From Candidatus Latescibacterota bacterium (GTDB taxonomy: Bacteria; Latescibacterota; UBA2968): a stretch of DNA of 36,999 nucleotides. The DNA lies in the NCBI GenBank assembly GCA_021295695.1, contig JAGWBW010000028.1, positions 1 to 36,999 on the forward strand. Reading direction: 5' to 3'. Shown one piece after another: positions 24,595 to 32,403 of the stretch (positions are counted from its first letter, which is position 1; every line of letters begins with the position of its first letter). The notes under the pieces are model-generated. The model worked only from the letters and a program-made list of their open reading frames with translations, searched no databases and had not been told where the DNA came from. Both the position numbers and the translations under genes were made by a program.

Positions 24595-26274
24595 ATGGCA
24601 ACAACCGAAGACACACCAACGGATTTTATCCGAGAAATTGTTCGCGAAGACGTAAAAAATGGCAAACACAAAAAAATCGTAACGCGCTTTCCCCCAGAGC
24701 CAAATGGCTATCTGCACATTGGTCATGCCAAGGCTTTTTGTCTGGACTTTGGCCTCGCCGAGGAATTTGACGGGCAGTGCAATCTCCGATTTGACGACAC
24801 CAACCCGGACCGGGAAGACACCGAATACGTCGAGTCTATCCAGGAAGATTTAAAATGGATGGGCTTTGATTGGGGCGACGGATTGTACTTTGCCTCCGAT
24901 TATTTCGACCAACTCTACGATTATGCAGTGGAACTCATCCAACAGGGGAAAGCCTATGTCTGCGACTTGAGCCCAGAGGAGATACGCGATTACCGCGGAA
25001 CAGTGACAGAACCTGGTAAAAACAGCCCCTATCGAGATCGCACCGTGTCGGAAAATCTCGATCTATTTGCGCGGATGAAAAATGGAGAACTTCCCGATGG
25101 TGCCTGCACATTGCGCGCAAAAGCCGATATGGCAGCACCAAATATGAACATGCGCGATCCCGTGATGTATCGGATCAAACACACATCACACCATCGCACG
25201 GGCGACAAATGGTGTATTTATCCAATGTACGATTGGGCACACGGGCAATCCGACGCCATTGAGCAAGTCACGCATTCGCTGTGCAGCATTGAATTTGCAG
25301 AACACCGTCCCCTTTACGACTGGTACATCCAGCAATTAGAGATTTTCCCCTCGCAGCAAATTGAATTTGCGCGGTTGAATATCACCTACACATTGACCAG
25401 CAAGCGCATGTTGACCCAACTGGTCGAACGCGATCTCGTAAACGGATGGAATGACCCGCGCATGCCCACGCTTTCGGGCATGCGACGGCGCGGGATACCG
25501 CCGCAAGCTATTAAGAATTTTATCTGGCGCGTGGGAATGAATCGGCGGGATACAACGGCGGAAATAGATTTGTTTGAATTCTATATTCGCGAGCACCTGA
25601 ACAAAGTCGCGCCCAGAGTAATGGGCGTGATTGACCCCTTAAAAGTGGTCATTGAAAACTATCCCGAAGGCGAAGAAGAGACATTTGAAGCGATGATCAA
25701 TCCCGAAGATCCCGATGCCGGCACGCGCTCCGTGCCTTTTTCGCGGGAATTGTACATCGAGCGGGAAGATTTTATGGAAGATCCCCCGCGAAAATTTTAC
25801 CGTCTTGCGCCCGGACGAGAGGTGCGATTGCGAGCGGCGTGTTATATCACCTGTCAGGAAGCAATAAAAGATGACGACGGCAACATAACCGAATTGCGCT
25901 GTACCTGGGATCCAGAAAGCCGCGGCGGCACAACACCCGATAAACGCAGGGTTCGCTCGACATTGCACTGGGTATCTGCCAAACACGCACTGAAAACCGA
26001 AGTCCGATTATTTGATCGGCTGTTCATGACGGAAAACCCAACCCGAACCAAAGATGGACAGGATTTCACAGACAACTTAAATTCCGACTCACTGGAAGTG
26101 CGTCCTGTATGTTATGTTGAGCCAAGCATGAAAGGGGCAGAAGTAGGCCATGTGGTCCAATTCGAGCGACTGGGTTATTTCTGTGTCGATTCAGACTCAT
26201 CAGATGAAAAGCTCGTATTGAACCGAACGATCACCCTGCGCGACACATGGGCGAGGATGAAAGGGAAGAAGTAG
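24595..26274 (+). CDS. glnS: Glutaminyl-tRNA synthetase
   Basis: This 559-residue class I synthetase charges tRNA-Gln directly. The HIGH motif appears as Y-L-H-I-G-H-A-K-A near residue 40 and the KMSKS loop as L-T-S-K-R-M-L near 265. The L-R-F-D-D-T-N-P and C-terminal C-V-D-S-D-S motifs are typical of GlnRS. The length matches the E. coli-type enzyme. It starts 19 nt after proS and is the last protein gene of the unit. A tRNA-Gln(UUG) gene lies 140 bp downstream on the same strand. Presence of GlnRS means the organism need not rely only on GatCAB for Gln-tRNA. Confidence 0.96.
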   Translation: MATTEDTPTDFIREIVREDVKNGKHKKIVTRFPPEPNGYLHIGHAKAFCLDFGLAEEFDGQCNLRFDDTNPDREDTEYVESIQEDLKWMGFDWGDGLYFASDYFDQLYDYAVELIQQGKAYVCDLSPEEIRDYRGTVTEPGKNSPYRDRTVSENLDLFARMKNGELPDGACTLRAKADMAAPNMNMRDPVMYRIKHTSHHRTGDKWCIYPMYDWAHGQSDAIEQVTHSLCSIEFAEHRPLYDWYIQQLEIFPSQQIEFARLNITYTLTSKRMLTQLVERDLVNGWNDPRMPTLSGMRRRGIPPQAIKNFIWRVGMNRRDTTAEIDLFEFYIREHLNKVAPRVMGVIDPLKVVIENYPEGEEETFEAMINPEDPDAGTRSVPFSRELYIEREDFMEDPPRKFYRLAPGREVRLRAACYITCQEAIKDDDGNITELRCTWDPESRGGTTPDKRRVRSTLHWVSAKHALKTEVRLFDRLFMTENPTRTKDGQDFTDNLNSDSLEVRPVCYVEPSMKGAEVGHVVQFERLGYFCVDSDSSDEKLVLNRTITLRDTWARMKGKK

Positions 26275-26295
26275 GAAGTGTGGAGAAGCAGCACC

Positions 26296-26328
26296 CGTCA
26301 TCGCGGCAGGGTTTTAGCCGCGATCCAG
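26296..26328 (-). repeat. Dispersed palindromic repeat, copy 1
   Basis: The minus strand reads CTGGATCGCGGCTAAAACCC followed by TGCCGCGATGACG. It nearly matches the + strand sequence at 36816-36849. Each copy contains a GCGGC...GCCGC inverted repeat. The 26275-26412 gap holds this repeat and then the tRNA-Gln promoter. Confidence 0.65.
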
Positions 26329-26365
26329 AAGGTTTTTTGCTGTCCGCTAATTTCTAAAAAGGAAG

Positions 26366-26394
26366 TTGCCTCTAATCGGCTAAAAATTTATATT
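26366..26394 (+). promoter_or_regulatory. Promoter of tRNA-Gln
   Basis: TTGCCT (26366-26371), 17 nt, then TATATT (26389-26394), ending 18 nt before the tRNA 5' end. The following GCCCTCG is a GC-rich discriminator of the kind seen at stable-RNA promoters. Confidence 0.55.
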
Positions 26395-26412
26395 TAGCCC
26401 TCGACATAGTAT

Positions 26413-26486
26413 TGCCCCTTCGTCTAATGGCAAGACACTGGATTTTGGTTCCAGGTATCGGGGTTCGAATCCCTGAGGGGCAACCA
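26413..26486 (+). tRNA. tRNA-Gln (anticodon UUG)
   Basis: The 74-nt cloverleaf has acceptor stem TGCCCCT/AGGGGCA, anticodon stem CTGGA/TCCAG with loop TTTTGGT giving UUG, T-loop TTCGAAT, discriminator A and an encoded CCA. The U1-A72 acceptor pair is typical of bacterial tRNA-Gln. It lies just downstream of glnS. Confidence 0.96.
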
Positions 26487-26492
26487 AAAAAG

Positions 26493-26527
26493 AAAGCGCT
26501 TGTGCGATTTTTGCACAGGCGCTTTTT
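26493..26527 (+). terminator. Rho-independent terminator of tRNA-Gln
   Basis: AAAGCGCTTGTGC (26493-26505) pairs with GCACAGGCGCTTT (26513-26525) with one G-U-type wobble and a 7-nt loop, followed by T residues. It begins 7 bp after the tRNA CCA. Confidence 0.85.
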
Positions 26528-26545
26528 CTTGCATCCTTCAAAACG

Positions 26546-26588
26546 ACAAGGGGTTATGAGTCTTGCTCACAACCCCTTGTTTTTTTTG
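26546..26588. terminator. Long hairpin with T-run between convergent tRNA genes
   Basis: A 15-bp stem with one mismatch (26546-26560 with 26566-26580) and a 5-nt loop is followed on the + strand by a run of T. On the minus strand it follows the tRNA-Pro 3' end and is flanked by A-rich sequence and then CGTTTTG. It probably acts in both directions, backing up tRNA-Gln termination and ending tRNA-Pro. Confidence 0.75.
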
Positions 26589-26663
26589 GTCGAGGTGGAG
26601 GGATTTGAACCCCCGGCCCCCTGCTCCCAAAGCAGGTGCTCTACCGGACTGAGCCACACCTCG
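26587..26663 (-). tRNA. tRNA-Pro (anticodon UGG)
   Basis: The 77-nt cloverleaf has acceptor stem CGAGGTG/CACCTCG, anticodon stem CCTGC/GCAGG with loop TTTGGGA giving UGG, T-loop TTCAAAT, discriminator A and an encoded CCA. It is convergent with tRNA-Gln and 2 kb from the ProRS gene. Confidence 0.96.
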
Positions 26664-26676
26664 TTTCTAATACCTA

Positions 26677-26705
26677 AAAGTACGGGATTCGGAAAATATT
26701 GTCAA
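26677..26705 (-). promoter_or_regulatory. Promoter of tRNA-Pro
   Basis: Read on the minus strand, TTGACA (26705-26700) and TACTTT (26682-26677) are separated by 17 nt. The -10 ends 13 nt before the tRNA 5' end. It lies in the short gap after the Gfo/Idh/MocA gene, so the tRNA need not depend on read-through from that operon. Confidence 0.55.
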
Positions 26706-26721
26706 TAGAAAGAATCCGACC

Positions 26722-27666
26722 TTATCGCGTCCCTGCCATAATCGCCTCGGCCAATTCCATCGTCTTAATCGCCTCATCCAAATTCGCTGCGGGAAGCGCG
26801 ACCGGGCGGTCTTCTTTAACACAATCGATGAAAAATCGGTTCTGTTCGTCTGTGCCCGATCCATCCCCGCTCAACGCCATCTTCTCCCCATCGCAAAAAA
26901 CCTCTCCGCGCGACACACCCTCCATATAAGCCGAAATCTCGTGCCCGTGAATCTCATAACGCTCCAGCCTGGCATTGGTCGTATAATTGTGAATAAGCTG
27001 CGCGACAACGCCATTTTCAAACGCGACGAGCGCCGCGTGTACATCCCGATAACCGGACATAGACCGCTGCACCACACTGTGAACCTCAGAAACATCAGCA
27101 CCTGCCAAAAAGCGGACGGTATCAATGGCGTGAATCGGCGTCTCAAAAAGCATACAATCCATCAGAACCTCGGCAAACTTACCCGAATTTCCCAAATCCG
27201 TGATACTCTTGTGGAACTCCCCCACCAATTGCGTCACAGGACCGCGATCCAGCACCAGATTGCGCGCCTCGACAATAATCGGATGAAATCGTCGATTCCA
27301 CCCCACCATAGCTTTCGCGCCCGTTTCGTCCGACGCAGCCTTTAACGCTTCGGTCTCTTTTAGGCTCAAACCGGGTGGCTTCTCCAAAAAAGTATTGACC
27401 CCCGCCTCCAGACACGGCAATGCAAGCGTGGCATTTAAATGTGCAGGCGGCGCAACAAAAACTGCATCCAGAGCCTCGCCCTCGAGCAATGCGGCAACAT
27501 CGCCGTATTGCCCCTCAATCTCGTACTCTTCACACACGGACTCGCGGATCTCCACAACCGGATCGCAAACCGCTGCGAGATGTACATCTTCAAATTCATT
27601 CAAAGTTCGAATATGTCCCCTGCCCCTGCCGCCACATCCAATCACGCCAACGCGCACGTTATCCAT
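26722..27666 (-). CDS. Gfo/Idh/MocA family oxidoreductase
   Basis: This 314-residue NAD(P)-dependent sugar or polyol dehydrogenase-like protein has an N-terminal Rossmann fold with V-I-G-C-G-G-R-G near residue 10, E-K-P-P near 95 (the usual E-K-P catalytic lysine motif) and an alpha/beta C-terminal domain. H-A-I-D around 180 fits the family's catalytic His/Asp region. Adjacent ATGs lie at 27669 and 27666; the latter has better spacing from GAGGAGG. It is last of six closely packed minus-strand genes and follows the aldo-keto reductase gene by 10 nt. The substrate is unknown. Confidence 0.9.
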   Translation of the reverse strand: MDNVRVGVIGCGGRGRGHIRTLNEFEDVHLAAVCDPVVEIRESVCEEYEIEGQYGDVAALLEGEALDAVFVAPPAHLNATLALPCLEAGVNTFLEKPPGLSLKETEALKAASDETGAKAMVGWNRRFHPIIVEARNLVLDRGPVTQLVGEFHKSITDLGNSGKFAEVLMDCMLFETPIHAIDTVRFLAGADVSEVHSVVQRSMSGYRDVHAALVAFENGVVAQLIHNYTTNARLERYEIHGHEISAYMEGVSRGEVFCDGEKMALSGDGSGTDEQNRFFIDCVKEDRPVALPAANLDEAIKTMELAEAIMAGTR

Positions 27667-27676
27667 CATATCCTCC

Positions 27677-28693
27677 TCATTCTGCCCATTCTACCGGGTC
27701 GATATCCACCCACTTCGAATCAATTTCACCCCACTTGTTGGGCGCAGTATCAATCTCGTATTTGGCAAAAACCCGATCAATTGCCCGCTTTGTATCCTCG
27801 TCCAATGTCCATCCCAGAGCGCCCATATTGTCTTCCACTTCTTCCGGCTTTCGCGCACCCACCAGTGCCGTACTCACAGCCTGGTGAGACAACACCCAAT
27901 TCAGCGCCATATGCGGCAGATTTTTGCCCAACCCCGCGGCGATCTCCTTCAACTCATTCACCGCCCGGACATTGCGCTGGAAAATACCCGGCTCAAACAG
28001 ACGCAAAGTCGTATTGCTACCGCCTCTTCTGCGCCAATCATTATCTTCAAAAACCGTGTCTTCTGTAAATGCGCCAGCGAGCAAGCCATAAGCCAAAGAG
28101 CCGTAAGTCATCACCCCCACATTATTTGCTTCGGCGTAGGGAAACGTCCATTTGACATGGCGACGATCGAACAAATTACACCCGTATTGCAACACATCCA
28201 CGCTACGCGCATCCATACACCGCGCAATTTCTGGCGGCGTAAAATTTGACAGCCCCACAAATCGTGTCTTCCCGGCCTGGACGATTTCCTCCAACGCGCC
28301 CATGGTCTCTTCAAAAGGCGTATCGCGGTCGGGCCAATGCACCAGATACACATCGACGTAATCTGTATTCAGCATCTCCAAACTCTGCTCAATCGCCCGA
28401 TGGACCATCTCTTTGCTGCTATCTCTGCCCTGCTCGTACCCAATGCCGAACTTCGTCACCAGAATCACATCTTTGCGCCTGGGTCCCAATGCCCGTGCAA
28501 GCAACCGCTCAGACGCGCCCTTGCCATATCCCTGCGCCGTATCAAAACAATTGATCCCCAGATCAATGGCGCGATTGACCGCAGCAACGACCTCAGCGTC
28601 ATCAATAGACCCATATCCCCCGCCCAATTCCCAGCATCCAAAACCAATTGCAGAAACCTTCAATCCCGTCTGTCCAAACTCGCGATATTCCAC
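27677..28693 (-). CDS. Aldo-keto reductase
   Basis: This 338-residue (alpha/beta)8 NADPH-dependent oxidoreductase has the catalytic tetrad D51, Y56 (F-D-T-A-Q-G-Y), K81 (V-T-K-F-G) and H119 (L-V-H-W-P-D). The N-terminal G-x-T-G-L-K-V-S and the G-A-R-K-P-E-E-V cofactor motif near the C-terminus place it in the AKR family close to sugar/L-glyceraldehyde-type reductases. The start is GTG with a strong GGAGG 5 nt upstream. It sits between Gfo/Idh/MocA genes, which suggests a shared carbohydrate pathway. Confidence 0.93.
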   Translation of the reverse strand: MEYREFGQTGLKVSAIGFGCWELGGGYGSIDDAEVVAAVNRAIDLGINCFDTAQGYGKGASERLLARALGPRRKDVILVTKFGIGYEQGRDSSKEMVHRAIEQSLEMLNTDYVDVYLVHWPDRDTPFEETMGALEEIVQAGKTRFVGLSNFTPPEIARCMDARSVDVLQYGCNLFDRRHVKWTFPYAEANNVGVMTYGSLAYGLLAGAFTEDTVFEDNDWRRRGGSNTTLRLFEPGIFQRNVRAVNELKEIAAGLGKNLPHMALNWVLSHQAVSTALVGARKPEEVEDNMGALGWTLDEDTKRAIDRVFAKYEIDTAPNKWGEIDSKWVDIDPVEWAE

Positions 28694-28704
28694 AATAACC
28701 TCCT

Positions 28705-29781
28705 TTATTCCCGTTCAAATTTCGGTTGCCTGGGTGCAAAACCGCGATCCATGCGATAGGGACAGTCTTTCAACGGCAGATTGACCCGCTCGCCCCCTCG
28801 CTGGTGCGACTCGACAAAGGCAAAAATCAATTCTTGATTGGCATGTGCCAACCGCACACCACACCGCGTCGGTTCACCCGTATCCAGCGCGTGTGCCAGG
28901 TCTTCAATCAAATGCACCGTAGAACTCGTCGGCTCCACCTCTGGAAAGTCTCCTAACCCCAACACATTTCGTCCCCTGTGATCGTGCCCAACCACCTCGC
29001 GTACCTGCCACCCCGCACCATTTTGCAAACTCGTCACAACCCCCGCATCGCCCACAGCTTCAACCTCCAGACCGCGTCCAGAATTGAGGGCATAAGCCGT
29101 CACACCGTTTTCAAACTGAATAATCCCATGCCCCACGGGATCCACCTTCAAAATATTCCCCTCAATCTCATCTGCACCCTGCGATAAATGTGCCTGCACC
29201 CACAATGCGGGATGGTCGCTATTGAGGCGCATCAACAGATCAAAACTGTGACTCGCACCATTGAAAAGAGAACTCGTCTGATGAATGATCAGCGACCGCA
29301 ACCGCCCAATGCGCCCGCTGTCAATCACCTCCTTCATACTGTCATACCCTCTATCCCAGCGCCGATTGGTACCCAGATTGAAAAACACCCCATTGCGCTC
29401 ACACGCATCGACCATCGCACTGGCATCCGCCATAGAAGCCGCCATCGCTTTTTCAGCATAAATCGCTTTTGCCCCGTGCTCGGCAGCATACACCACAATT
29501 TCTGCGCGCTGCTCTGGCTGCGTCGCCACGCTCACAATATCTGGCTCTTCCGTATTGATAAGCTCCCGATAATCCGTGTACTGCCGCGATTTTGGAACCC
29601 CATATCGCTCGCCAGCCTGCGCCATCACATCTTCGCGCAGGTCCGAACACGCGACCAAATCTGTTCGCTCACACGCCTCGTATCCCGCTGCATGGGAATA
29701 CGCCCGCGTATGATCCACCTCATTGTCGATAAATGCACCCATCCGACTGCATCCAATCAGTGCTGCGCGGTATGTTTTCAT
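28705..29781 (-). CDS. Gfo/Idh/MocA family oxidoreductase
   Basis: This 358-residue protein has Rossmann motif I-G-C-S-R-M-G at the N-terminus, an A-E-K-A-M-A stretch at the E-K-P position, and a C-terminal N-L-P-L motif. The N-terminal M-K-T-Y-R-x-x-x-I-G and the near-C-terminal S-H-x-R-G-x-x-x-V-N-L-P-L are shared with the gene immediately upstream (29802-30884), pointing to tandem duplication. The ATG at 29781 has GGGAG upstream; the frame extends to 29892 but that part overlaps the neighbour and is not coding. E-K-A instead of E-K-P keeps the lysine but changes the loop. Substrate unknown. Confidence 0.87.
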   Translation of the reverse strand: MKTYRAALIGCSRMGAFIDNEVDHTRAYSHAAGYEACERTDLVACSDLREDVMAQAGERYGVPKSRQYTDYRELINTEEPDIVSVATQPEQRAEIVVYAAEHGAKAIYAEKAMAASMADASAMVDACERNGVFFNLGTNRRWDRGYDSMKEVIDSGRIGRLRSLIIHQTSSLFNGASHSFDLLMRLNSDHPALWVQAHLSQGADEIEGNILKVDPVGHGIIQFENGVTAYALNSGRGLEVEAVGDAGVVTSLQNGAGWQVREVVGHDHRGRNVLGLGDFPEVEPTSSTVHLIEDLAHALDTGEPTRCGVRLAHANQELIFAFVESHQRGGERVNLPLKDCPYRMDRGFAPRQPKFERE

Positions 29782-29801
29782 GGTCTGCTCCCAATGAAGA
29801 C

Positions 29802-30884
29802 CTAAACGTGAAAGATGTACAAATCCCGTTCTTCCAGCGGCAGATTTACCCAGGAACTCCCCCGACGGTGGCTCTCTGCCACAGCAATACATGCCTCAGT
29901 GATATGATGGGCAACCTCTACATGCCCCAACGCCGGACGCCCCTGCTCATAAGCGTCTATCAAATCCTCCAGACACGATACCACATGGCTTTTGGGTTCA
30001 ACAGGCGCGATCTCCGCATCATCCCATCCCTGGCGTTTGCCCACCATAGTACCGGCTTTTCTCAGCTTTATGCCATCGCCGTTATTGATCGACCGAATGC
30101 ACCCCTTTGTCCCTATCACCTCAAACTCCCATCCGCCAGCGGGTACTGACCAGGCTTCTATGCCATTTTCAAATCGCAACTGAAAAGTCGCCCTCGGATC
30201 AAAAGCAATGTGATTGTCCTCAATCGCAAAATCTCGCGGCAACAATTCACCGCACACCGCTTCGATTTTCGGATCGCCCAACAAAAAAGAGAGCGTATCT
30301 ATAGAGTGGATATGCCCGTGCATCAAAGATGAGGCCGCATAGTGAATCGCTGCTTTGGGTTCACCAATCTCACCCTCGGCAATAGCGCGGCGCACAGCGT
30401 GATAGCTCTCGTTAAAACGTCTCAAAACACCTGTATTAAACACCGTGCCATTGGCTTTCACCGCTTCCAAAATCTCATCAGCCCGCACCAGTGAACTCGC
30501 CATGGCCTTCTCCACATACAACATCGGTACCCCAGCATTGGCCAGGCTCACGGTTAAATCCGCATGCGAATCGCCCCTGAAATTGGCATCTGGTGCTTCA
30601 TTGGCGGGCTTAAACAAACCCGAAGCCGTTGTACACACCGCCACCAGATCGAGCGACTCTTGTGCCACCATCTCCAGATAATCTTCGTAAACAGCCCCCA
30701 CACCCCATCGCCGGGTAAAAGCCGCCCGCTTATCTGCCTGCAAATCGGAGCCAGCGACCAGTTCAAGCTGATCTATCACCTCACAACAGGCCGCAATAGA
30801 ATACGGTTTGACAGCATGCCCTTCATCGTCAATAGTACTGCCCATTCGTCCCAATCCAATAATACCCACGCGGTAGGTTTTCAA
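29802..30884 (-). CDS. Gfo/Idh/MocA family oxidoreductase (tandem paralogue)
   Basis: This 360-residue protein is clearly related to its downstream neighbour. The Rossmann motif is I-I-G-L-G-R-M-G-S, the V-E-K-A-M-A motif again replaces E-K-P, and H-I-H-S-I-D-T supplies the expected His/Asp region. The start is TTG with AAAGGAGG about 6 nt upstream. The next gene begins 20 nt after its stop. Both paralogues retain a nucleotide-binding fold, so both are probably functional, perhaps on successive or related sugars. Confidence 0.88.
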   Translation of the reverse strand: MKTYRVGIIGLGRMGSTIDDEGHAVKPYSIAACCEVIDQLELVAGSDLQADKRAAFTRRWGVGAVYEDYLEMVAQESLDLVAVCTTASGLFKPANEAPDANFRGDSHADLTVSLANAGVPMLYVEKAMASSLVRADEILEAVKANGTVFNTGVLRRFNESYHAVRRAIAEGEIGEPKAAIHYAASSLMHGHIHSIDTLSFLLGDPKIEAVCGELLPRDFAIEDNHIAFDPRATFQLRFENGIEAWSVPAGGWEFEVIGTKGCIRSINNGDGIKLRKAGTMVGKRQGWDDAEIAPVEPKSHVVSCLEDLIDAYEQGRPALGHVEVAHHITEACIAVAESHRRGSSWVNLPLEERDLYIFHV

Positions 30885-30955
30885 AACAGCCTCCTTTTGT
30901 TTTCCAACCAGACGCTCGCATTATGCCATGAACAGGCGGACAACACAATCACAAT

Positions 30956-32398
30956 CTATTGCCCTCTGAAAGCACGCCAGAACCGCATCACAAACGCCCA
31001 GGCGAACAAACGCACCGCAATAGCATAAGCAATGCTCCCGACCACCACCCCCACCAACAGAGATTCAACATGCCCCAGATCGGTTAATGAACGAACCGCG
31101 ACCAGTGCAGCCGCGACCCATAGCGTCGTCAGCAATGGCCCCACAAATGATTTCAAGTAATCAATCATTCGCAAATCAATCAAACGGTTGACCAATATTT
31201 GCGTAACCACGAGGAATAACACGGCAGCCGCTGAAAGCACGGCGGCGATCCCATCAATGCCATAGCGCACGCCCCAATAAAGCGCGGGCACAAAAACAAT
31301 CAGATTTACAAGCGTCCATCGAAACGACCAGTTTGCCTTTCCCTTGGCGAGAAAAACCGATCCCACAACCGTACCCACAGCTTTAAGCATACCTGCTAAA
31401 ATCAACAGCCTGAGTGGATTAAGAGCAGACAACATCTCCTCACCTTTTACGAACAACAAAATCTCTCGCCCATAAATAAAACCACCTATTAGTGCGGGCC
31501 AGGACAAAAGGGCAATCGCAGTAATCGTGCGCGTATATCCCCGTCGCAAAGTCTGATTATTGCTCTGCACCACGGAAAAAGCCGGGAAAACCACCCGCGT
31601 CAGCACAACACTCGCCCGATTCAATGGAACCATTGTATATTGATAGGCAAAAGCGTACAGACCCGCAGCAACAGGCCCCAGCAAAACCGGAACAAAATAG
31701 ACCTTGTCCAGATTATTGTTGATATTGTTGAGCAGATTCGCGCCAGAAACATTGAATCCAAATGGCAAAAGTGCCTTCAATTTTGTCCAACTAAACGACA
31801 GCGATGGCATCCAGGCAGCGGCAATCCACAAGCCACCCAACAATGCGATCTCTCTCACTATTGCATTCCAAACCGCACTTTTTATTCCCCAACCACCAAC
31901 GAGAAGACCAATGCCGACAATTGCAGCAATCAACGCAGCGGCCATTTCACTTATTGCGATGGACTGAAAACGCAACTCCCGAGCCAGAATTGCTTTCACA
32001 ATACCCGAAACAGATGCAAGCGGAATAATCAAAGCCATGGGTTTTGCAATATCAAAAAACGCCGCGATATTCGGCGTTCTTCCCACCCAGATAACCAAAA
32101 GCCACTCACTTGCTATAAACCCGGCAAAAAGTGCAATCCCCACAAAAAGACAGGCCCAAAAAGCAGAAGAAAAATGGATGCGAGAAGCATCTTGATACTT
32201 TATCAAGGCATCATTAAGCCCCAATACACCAACCATCTGAAACATAACCAAAACGCGTTGTGCCCAGATGAAATACCCCATATCTTCCAGATTTAGAATC
32301 CGAAAAAAAATCAGCGTCACAATTAGATGCACGCCCAGCCCACCGCCTGTCCAGAACGCACCGCGCACCGCTCGTGTTGCCAAAGACTGATTGCTCAT
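30956..32398 (-). CDS. Polysaccharide flippase-like membrane protein (Wzx/MATE-type)
   Basis: This 480-residue polytopic protein begins M-S-N-Q-S-L-A-T-R-A-V-R-G-A-F-W, a common opening of lipopolysaccharide-biosynthesis flippases of the polysaccharide_synt family. It has about 12-14 membrane segments, N-N-x-D-K in the middle (N-N-N-L-D-K-V) and A-Y-Q-Y near 300. Such proteins flip lipid-linked oligosaccharides across the inner membrane. I chose ATG 32398, 5 nt after the stop of the upstream gene; the frame is open to 32647 but that part overlaps the upstream gene. No glycosyltransferase genes are adjacent, which is unusual for this family. Confidence 0.85.
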   Translation of the reverse strand: MSNQSLATRAVRGAFWTGGGLGVHLIVTLIFFRILNLEDMGYFIWAQRVLVMFQMVGVLGLNDALIKYQDASRIHFSSAFWACLFVGIALFAGFIASEWLLVIWVGRTPNIAAFFDIAKPMALIIPLASVSGIVKAILARELRFQSIAISEMAAALIAAIVGIGLLVGGWGIKSAVWNAIVREIALLGGLWIAAAWMPSLSFSWTKLKALLPFGFNVSGANLLNNINNNLDKVYFVPVLLGPVAAGLYAFAYQYTMVPLNRASVVLTRVVFPAFSVVQSNNQTLRRGYTRTITAIALLSWPALIGGFIYGREILLFVKGEEMLSALNPLRLLILAGMLKAVGTVVGSVFLAKGKANWSFRWTLVNLIVFVPALYWGVRYGIDGIAAVLSAAAVLFLVVTQILVNRLIDLRMIDYLKSFVGPLLTTLWVAAALVAVRSLTDLGHVESLLVGVVVGSIAYAIAVRLFAWAFVMRFWRAFRGQ

Positions 32399-32403
32399 AT
32401 CCC

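Noticed and set aside
27395-28249. 284-codon + strand open frame across the Gfo/Idh/MocA and aldo-keto reductase genes
   Set aside because: It is a shadow of two clear minus-strand genes; its composition (Ser, Pro, His, Arg rich) is typical of antisense frames.
29782-29892. N-terminal extension of the Gfo/Idh/MocA gene that starts at 29781
   Set aside because: The added residues overlap the neighbouring gene and are not Rossmann-like; ATG 29781 has a GGGAG and gives the normal M-K-T-Y-R start shared with the paralogue.
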